Source of the DNA: JBOGXF01 sp050694275
Lineage (GTDB): Bacteria > Actinomycetota > CADDZG01 > WHSQ01
Assembly: GCA_050694275.1 (NCBI GenBank)
Contig: JBOGXF010000040.1
Location: forward strand, 1-10,320
Direction: 5' to 3'
Length of the DNA stretch: 10,320 bases
The position numbers and the translations under genes were made by a program. The notes under the pieces were generated by a model. It had not been told where the DNA came from, made no database searches, and worked only from the letters and a program-made list of their open reading frames with translations. Shown here in pieces: positions 6,319 through 10,320 of this stretch (position 1 is its first letter; every line of letters starts with the position of its first letter).

Positions 6319-7058
6319 GCGACGATCCGCAAGATGTTCTCGAGGAACTGGCTCGGCTCGCGGCCGAGCTCGGGCCCGCCCTGGCGCCCTCGGGCCACGA
6401 GGATCTGCTGCGGTCGACCATGTCGGCGGCCAAGAATCTGTTCGACGCGTCGGCGTGTTCGGTCGCGCTCTTGGACGAGGAGACGGACGAGCTCGTCTTC
6501 TACGTCGCGGCGGGCGCGGGCGAAGAAGACGTCGTCGGCATGCGCGTCCCCGCGGGCCGCGGGATCGCCGGTTGGGTCGTCACCTCGGGTCAGCCCCTGG
6601 CGATCGAGGACGTGACGCGCGATCCCCGCTTCGCAGCCGACGTCGCGGAAAGCACCGGCTACGTCCCCAGGTCGATCCTGGCGATGCCCCTCGAGACCGA
6701 GCGACGGATGATCGGCGTCATCGAGGTGCTCGACCGTCGTGCCGATCGCCCGGGGGCGGAGCGCGATATGGAGCTCTTGTCGTTGTTCGCGCGCCAGGTC
6801 GCGCTCGCAATCGAGAACTCGCGGGTCTTCTCGGATCTCGGTCGGGCACTGTTCGCGGCTGCCGCCGACGCGGCTCACGGCAAATCAGTCGGGCGCGCGC
6901 TGAGGCGCGCCGCCGAAGAGGCTCCCGTCCCACAAGCAGAGCTCGCCGAGCTCGCCGCGTATCTCAACGAGCTCATCAGGATGGGTCCCGAAGAGCAACG
7001 CGCCGCGACGAGCCTGTTGCGCGAGTTCGTCTCCTACCTCAAGGCGCGGGCGCGATGA
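6315..7058 (+). CDS. Stand-alone GAF-domain protein
   Basis: A 247-residue soluble protein. Residues about 28-168 form one GAF sensory domain with typical landmarks: GRGIAGWVV (81-89), SGQPLAIEDVTRDPRF (91-106), a SILAMPL strand, and an IGVIEVLD strand. No kinase, phosphatase, cyclase or DNA-binding output domain follows. The remaining part (about 170-247) is Ala/Glu/Arg-rich and predicted helical, suited to dimerisation or partner binding. GAF domains bind small ligands, including cyclic nucleotides. The NKFDE motif of the phosphodiesterase and cyanobacterial cyclase GAFs is not preserved here (LDRR where NK is expected), so cyclic-nucleotide binding is not supported by motif. Translation is probably coupled on both sides, with ATGA overlaps to the transporter and to the protease gene. 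Its job is likely to sense a ligand and pass the signal to one of these neighbours. Confidence 0.88.
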   Translation: MSDDPQDVLEELARLAAELGPALAPSGHEDLLRSTMSAAKNLFDASACSVALLDEETDELVFYVAAGAGEEDVVGMRVPAGRGIAGWVVTSGQPLAIEDVTRDPRFAADVAESTGYVPRSILAMPLETERRMIGVIEVLDRRADRPGAERDMELLSLFARQVALAIENSRVFSDLGRALFAAAADAAHGKSVGRALRRAAEEAPVPQAELAELAAYLNELIRMGPEEQRAATSLLREFVSYLKARAR

Positions 7059-7876
7059 AGCCGGCATGGTCGTGGCAGTTCGAGCCGGGCAAGCTACGGC
7101 CCGCCCCCATGGTCGCGCTGCCCGACCGGATCACCAAGGAGTGGGCGTGGGGGGACAGCAGCGGCGCGGGGGTCAAGGTGGCCGTCGTCGACAGCGGAAT
7201 AGAGGCCGGTCACCCGGCAGTCAAGAAAGTCGCGGGGGCGGTGGCGCTCGAGTACGACTCCGACGCGGAGGACCGCGTCCGGGTGATCGAGGGACCGCAC
7301 GAGGACCTCTTCGGTCACGGCACCGCGTGCGCGGGGATCATTCGAGGGCTCGCGCCGAAGGCGGAGCTCTACAGCGTCCGCGTTCTCGGCGAGCGTCTCA
7401 GCGGAAAGGGCGTCGTGTTCGCCGCGGGACTCAGGTGGGCGCTCGAGAACGACATGCAGGTTGTGAACCTGAGCCTCTCAACCGGCAAACGCGACTACTT
7501 CGACGTCTTTCACGAGATCGCCGATCTCGCGTATTTCAAGAGGGTGATGCTGGTATCCGCGGTCAACAACGTTCCCGGGCCGACCTACCCATCGGAGTAC
7601 TCGTCCGTCTTCTCGGTCGCGGCGCACGAGGGAAAGGACCCGTTCAGCCTCGATTACAACCCGGCCCCGCCCGTCGAGTTCGGCGCCCCGGGGATCGACA
7701 TCGAGGTCCCGTGGCTCGGCAAGAGCACGGTGTCCGCGACGGGCAACAGCTTCGCCGCGCCTCACATCGCCGGCCTCGTCGCGCGCATCCTCGGCAAGCA
7801 TCCGGGGCTGACCCCCTTTCAGATGAAAACGATCCTGTGCGCACTGGCGAGCAACGCAGGACCGAAACGATCATGA
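7055..7876 (+). CDS. Intracellular-type subtilase (S8 family serine protease)
   Basis: A 273-residue peptidase that is little more than the catalytic domain. The triad is complete and in the S8 order: Asp46 in VVDSGI, His88 in FGHGTAC, Ser232 in GNSFAAPH. Asn172 in AVNN is the likely oxyanion-hole residue. Thr is replaced by Asn231 in the usual GTS motif around the nucleophile. There is no signal peptide, no membrane segment, and only about 35 residues precede the core, so no inhibitory propeptide. The enzyme probably acts in the cytoplasm and needs another form of control. The frame is open from 6089, but that is the shadow of two other genes; the ATG at 7055 overlaps the GAF stop as ATGA. 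The only Shine-Dalgarno-like sequence is a weak AAGG run, so translation may depend on coupling. The substrate is unknown; operon partners are the obvious candidates. Confidence 0.88.
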   Translation: MKPAWSWQFEPGKLRPAPMVALPDRITKEWAWGDSSGAGVKVAVVDSGIEAGHPAVKKVAGAVALEYDSDAEDRVRVIEGPHEDLFGHGTACAGIIRGLAPKAELYSVRVLGERLSGKGVVFAAGLRWALENDMQVVNLSLSTGKRDYFDVFHEIADLAYFKRVMLVSAVNNVPGPTYPSEYSSVFSVAAHEGKDPFSLDYNPAPPVEFGAPGIDIEVPWLGKSTVSATGNSFAAPHIAGLVARILGKHPGLTPFQMKTILCALASNAGPKRS

Positions 7877-10320
7877 CGACGGCCCACACCGTGGGCTACA
7901 GGGCGGAGCAGAACGGTCCAAAGACGGCGAGTCACCTTGTGGGATGGCTCCGCCGTTGCGACAATCCTGAGGTGTCGCAAGCCTGCCCGCAGTGCGGGTT
8001 CGAGAACCTGGACCAAGGCCGCTTCTGCGCGGGCTGCGGGGCTCCCCTGGCCGAGGGTCCGTCCCCCACTCGAAAGGAACGCAAGCAAGCCACTGCCCTG
8101 TTCGCCGACGTCGTGGGTTCAACGTCCCTGGCCGAACAGCAGGATCCAGAGATCGTCCAAGCCGTCGTTGGGGCAGCCTTCGACCGTCTCGCGCTAGAGG
8201 TCGAGCGCTACGGGGGCCTGCTCGAGAAGTTCATGGGCGATGCGCTGCTCGCGGTCTTCGGGGTTCCGACCGCGCACGAAGACGACCCCGAACGCGCGGT
8301 CCGGTGCGCACTCGAGATGCTCGCCGTCCTCTCCGAGCTCAATCGCACCTTCGCTGCCGAGCGCAAGCCCCAACTCCAGATGCGCATCGGGATCGAATCC
8401 GGTGAGGTTCTCGTTGATGTGGAGCGCGCCGCCGGGTCGCGCGATCGCATGCTCACGGGAGACGCGGTCAACACGGCCGCGCGTCTCCAGCAGACCGCCG
8501 ATCCACAGACCGTCGCCGTCGGCCCGTCGGTGTACGCATCGACGAAACTCGTCGTGGATTACAACGAACGACCCTTCATCATCGAGCTCAAGGGGAAGGG
8601 CGAAGCCGTGCCGACGTGGCGGGCGCTTCGTGTCAAGGCGCGTCGAGGCGGCTTGCGTGCTCCTCTGGGCCTCGAGGCGCGATTGGTGGGTCGAGACGAA
8701 GAACTGTCGGTCCTGAAGCAAACATTGCACCGTGTCGAGTCCGAAGGTCGCGCCGCGCTCGTAACCATTCTGGGGCCGGCAGGGGTGGGGAAGTCCCGGC
8801 TCACGTGGGAGCTGCAGAAGTATGTCGACGGCCTGCCACAGTCCTTCTACTGGCGGAAGGGCCGGTGCCAGAGCTACGGAGCGGTCTCCTACTCGGCGCT
8901 GGCCGAGGCCATAAAGGCTCAGTGCGAGATCATGGAGGACGATCCGCCTGGCGTCGCGGCAAAGAAGGTACGTGAGGCCGCTCGTGAGCTGTTCGGTGAC
9001 GAAGATGTAGTTGGGGAGCTCGAGGCTCTGGTCGGAACCGGTGCGCAGGAAAGCTTCGCGCGCGAACGTCTGTTCGAGACGTGGCGGCGTTTCCTCGAGA
9101 AGATGGCGAGCCGGCATCCGCTGGTGCTCGTCTTCGAGGACATCCACTGGGCCGACGAAGGTTTGCTCGACTTCATCAACCACATGGCGATGTGGTCGCA
9201 AGGCCCCGTCCTCATGCTCACGCTCGCGCGGCCCGAGCTGCTCGATCTTCGTCCGGCCTGGGGTGGAGGGATCCGCAACTACTCCGCGATCTACCTCGAT
9301 CCTCTGTCCCGGGCGGAGAACGAGGCGATGCTCGACGATCTCCTCTCGGTCTCGCTCCCCGGTGGGCTGAAGGACCTGATCGTCGAACGGAGCGAGGGCA
9401 ATCCGCTGTACACGGAGGAGATCGTCCGGATGTTCATCGACCGCGGCATCCTTCGGGGGACGGAGGCCGCACGCTGGGAGCTGGCGGCAGCGGTCGAGAC
9501 GATCGACGTGCCGCGGTCGATCCACGCGCTCATCGCGGCACGGGTCGACGGATTGCCGTCCGAGGAGAAGGAGATGCTCCAGGACTGTGCCGTGGTGGGC
9601 CGCATCTTCTGGAGCGGTGCCTCTGCCGCGCTGGCGCACAGATCGTCGACGGAAGCCCTCGAGATCTTGGGTCGCCTTAGCATCAAGGAGGTAGTCATCC
9701 CGCGCGAGCCGCCGGCTTTCTCCGACGAGCGCGAGTATTCCTTTCGGCACGCTTTGATTCGCGACGTCGCCTACGACTCGCTCCCCAAATCGCTGAGGGC
9801 CGAGAAGCACTCCGAAGTTGCGCGCTGGGCCGAGGCCAGGGCAGGCGAGCGGTCGGAAGAGCTGGCCGAGCTCATCGCATCGCACTACGTCGAGGCGTTG
9901 AACTACATGGAGGAGATGGGCGGGCGCTCAGATCCCCTGCGCGACCTCGAGATCAAGGTCTGTCATTGGGCCCAAACGGCCGGTCGCCGCGCCCGGAATC
10001 TCAATCAGGGTAGACAAGCGACCCGCTGGTTCAAGGAAGCGATCGCCCACGCCGCTGCCGCGGAGCTGTCGGACGAATCAATGGCATCGTTGTGGGAGTC
10101 CTACGCGCGTGCGGCATGGGGCGTCGCTCCCATGGACGAGACCGCAGAGGCTTTCTCCGCGGCTCGCTCTTGTTACGAGAAGCTTGGACGAGGAGCCGAC
10201 ATCGGCAGGGTCGATACGGAGCTCGGCATCATCTCGTTCCATCGCGGACGCGATATGGAAGTAGTGCCTTTTCTCGAGAGTGCTCTGGGACTGCTCGAGC
10301 CCCTGGGGGACTCGAAGGCC
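7873..10320 (+). CDS. Zinc ribbon - class III nucleotidyl cyclase - P-loop ATPase - helical repeat protein (3' end outside window)
   Basis: The 816 residues in the window run past its edge, so the protein is larger. A zinc ribbon (Cys38, Cys41, Cys52, Cys55) is followed by a class III cyclase domain (about 73-255). Metal-binding Asp79 (FADVVGS) and Asp123 (KFMGDA) are present, with Lys119 at the purine-contact site and the transition-state pair Asn200 and Arg204 (VNTAAR). The usual adenine-selecting Asp position falls at Met193, so the base made is not certain. An AAA_16-like ATPase follows, with Walker A GPAGVGKS (301-308) and Walker B LVLVFEDIHWAD (417-428), then helical, probably TPR-type repeats. 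The layout resembles soluble adenylyl cyclase and actinobacterial cyclase-ATPase regulators. It is probably cytoplasmic and could supply the nucleotide read by the transporter's binding domain. The ATG at 7873 overlaps the protease stop as ATGA. GTG at 7972, which places the ribbon at the N-terminus, is an equally credible start. Confidence 0.87.
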   Translation, partial: MTTAHTVGYRAEQNGPKTASHLVGWLRRCDNPEVSQACPQCGFENLDQGRFCAGCGAPLAEGPSPTRKERKQATALFADVVGSTSLAEQQDPEIVQAVVGAAFDRLALEVERYGGLLEKFMGDALLAVFGVPTAHEDDPERAVRCALEMLAVLSELNRTFAAERKPQLQMRIGIESGEVLVDVERAAGSRDRMLTGDAVNTAARLQQTADPQTVAVGPSVYASTKLVVDYNERPFIIELKGKGEAVPTWRALRVKARRGGLRAPLGLEARLVGRDEELSVLKQTLHRVESEGRAALVTILGPAGVGKSRLTWELQKYVDGLPQSFYWRKGRCQSYGAVSYSALAEAIKAQCEIMEDDPPGVAAKKVREAARELFGDEDVVGELEALVGTGAQESFARERLFETWRRFLEKMASRHPLVLVFEDIHWADEGLLDFINHMAMWSQGPVLMLTLARPELLDLRPAWGGGIRNYSAIYLDPLSRAENEAMLDDLLSVSLPGGLKDLIVERSEGNPLYTEEIVRMFIDRGILRGTEAARWELAAAVETIDVPRSIHALIAARVDGLPSEEKEMLQDCAVVGRIFWSGASAALAHRSSTEALEILGRLSIKEVVIPREPPAFSDEREYSFRHALIRDVAYDSLPKSLRAEKHSEVARWAEARAGERSEELAELIASHYVEALNYMEEMGGRSDPLRDLEIKVCHWAQTAGRRARNLNQGRQATRWFKEAIAHAAAAELSDESMASLWESYARAAWGVAPMDETAEAFSAARSCYEKLGRGADIGRVDTELGIISFHRGRDMEVVPFLESALGLLEPLGDSKA
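7882..7974 (+). promoter_or_regulatory. Possible internal promoter and alternative leaderless start of the cyclase gene
   Basis: TTGTGG (7937-7942), 17 bases, then GACAAT (7960-7965) resembles a promoter and ends 6 bases before an in-frame GTG (7972). A transcript from it would be leaderless and begin at the zinc ribbon. Just downstream of the protease stop is a perfect 6-bp hairpin (GCCCAC 7882-7887, GTGGGC 7891-7896). GGCGGAGC (7902-7909) is repeated inverted at 7947-7954, overlapping the promoter spacer. The residues encoded between the ATG at 7873 and this GTG match no domain I know, which favours the later start. Suggestive only. Confidence 0.3.

Noticed and set aside
6089..7054. Long N-terminal extension of the protease frame
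   Set aside because: Arg-rich sequence overlapping the transporter end and all of the GAF gene; the ATG at 7055 in the ATGA overlap is the natural start.
8194..9885. 563-codon open frame on the minus strand
   Set aside because: It lies wholly antisense to the cyclase-ATPase gene, whose domains are recognisable throughout. The antisense product shows no family motif; long antisense frames are common in GC-rich DNA.
4633..10320. Reading the operon as a Pycsar-type anti-phage system
   Set aside because: Known Pycsar cyclases are small and their effectors are short membrane or TIR proteins. The ATPase/repeat cyclase and the MFS transporter do not fit, and no other defence gene is in view. Kept only as a hypothesis within the operon finding.

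Overview
The window is GC-rich, densely coded DNA. Its GTG starts, TANNNT-type -10 boxes lying directly upstream of start codons, and enzyme types suggest an actinobacterium, perhaps an uncultured lineage. That placement is inference from composition and gene content. No rRNA, tRNA, CRISPR array, insertion sequence or phage gene was seen.

Left part (1-4208), acyl-CoA metabolism. A crotonyl-CoA carboxylase/reductase (63-1409, +) converges on a pair of minus-strand genes: an acetyl-CoA acetyltransferase (2185-3381) and, 82 bases downstream, a six-helix membrane protein of unknown function (1422-2102). The thiolase diverges across 47 bases from a crotonase-fold protein (3429-4208, +). Thiolase and carboxylase/reductase are the first and last enzymes of the acetyl-CoA to ethylmalonyl-CoA route. 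The crotonase could supply or use an enoyl-CoA, but it lacks one of the two classical catalytic glutamates. A perfect 13-bp hairpin that contains the crotonase stop codon closes this block.

Middle (4236-4632). A small minus-strand gene encodes a secreted peptide of about 60 residues (mature), rich in His and Asp, with two cysteines. It diverges from the next operon across 122 bases.

Right part (4633 to the window end), a signalling operon. Four plus-strand genes follow one another, with each later one able to start in an ATGA overlap with the stop of the gene before: an MFS transporter fused to a C-terminal cyclic-nucleotide-binding domain; a stand-alone GAF protein; a cytoplasmic-looking subtilisin-family protease with a full Asp/His/Ser triad but no signal or propeptide; and a large protein with a zinc ribbon, class III nucleotidyl cyclase domain, P-loop ATPase and helical repeats, cut by the window edge. 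A cyclase and a cyclic-nucleotide sensor fused to a transporter in one operon suggest a self-contained second-messenger circuit, with the GAF protein and protease as further sensor or output modules. This operon is the best candidate here for an undescribed system. The wiring is inferred from gene order and domain content only.
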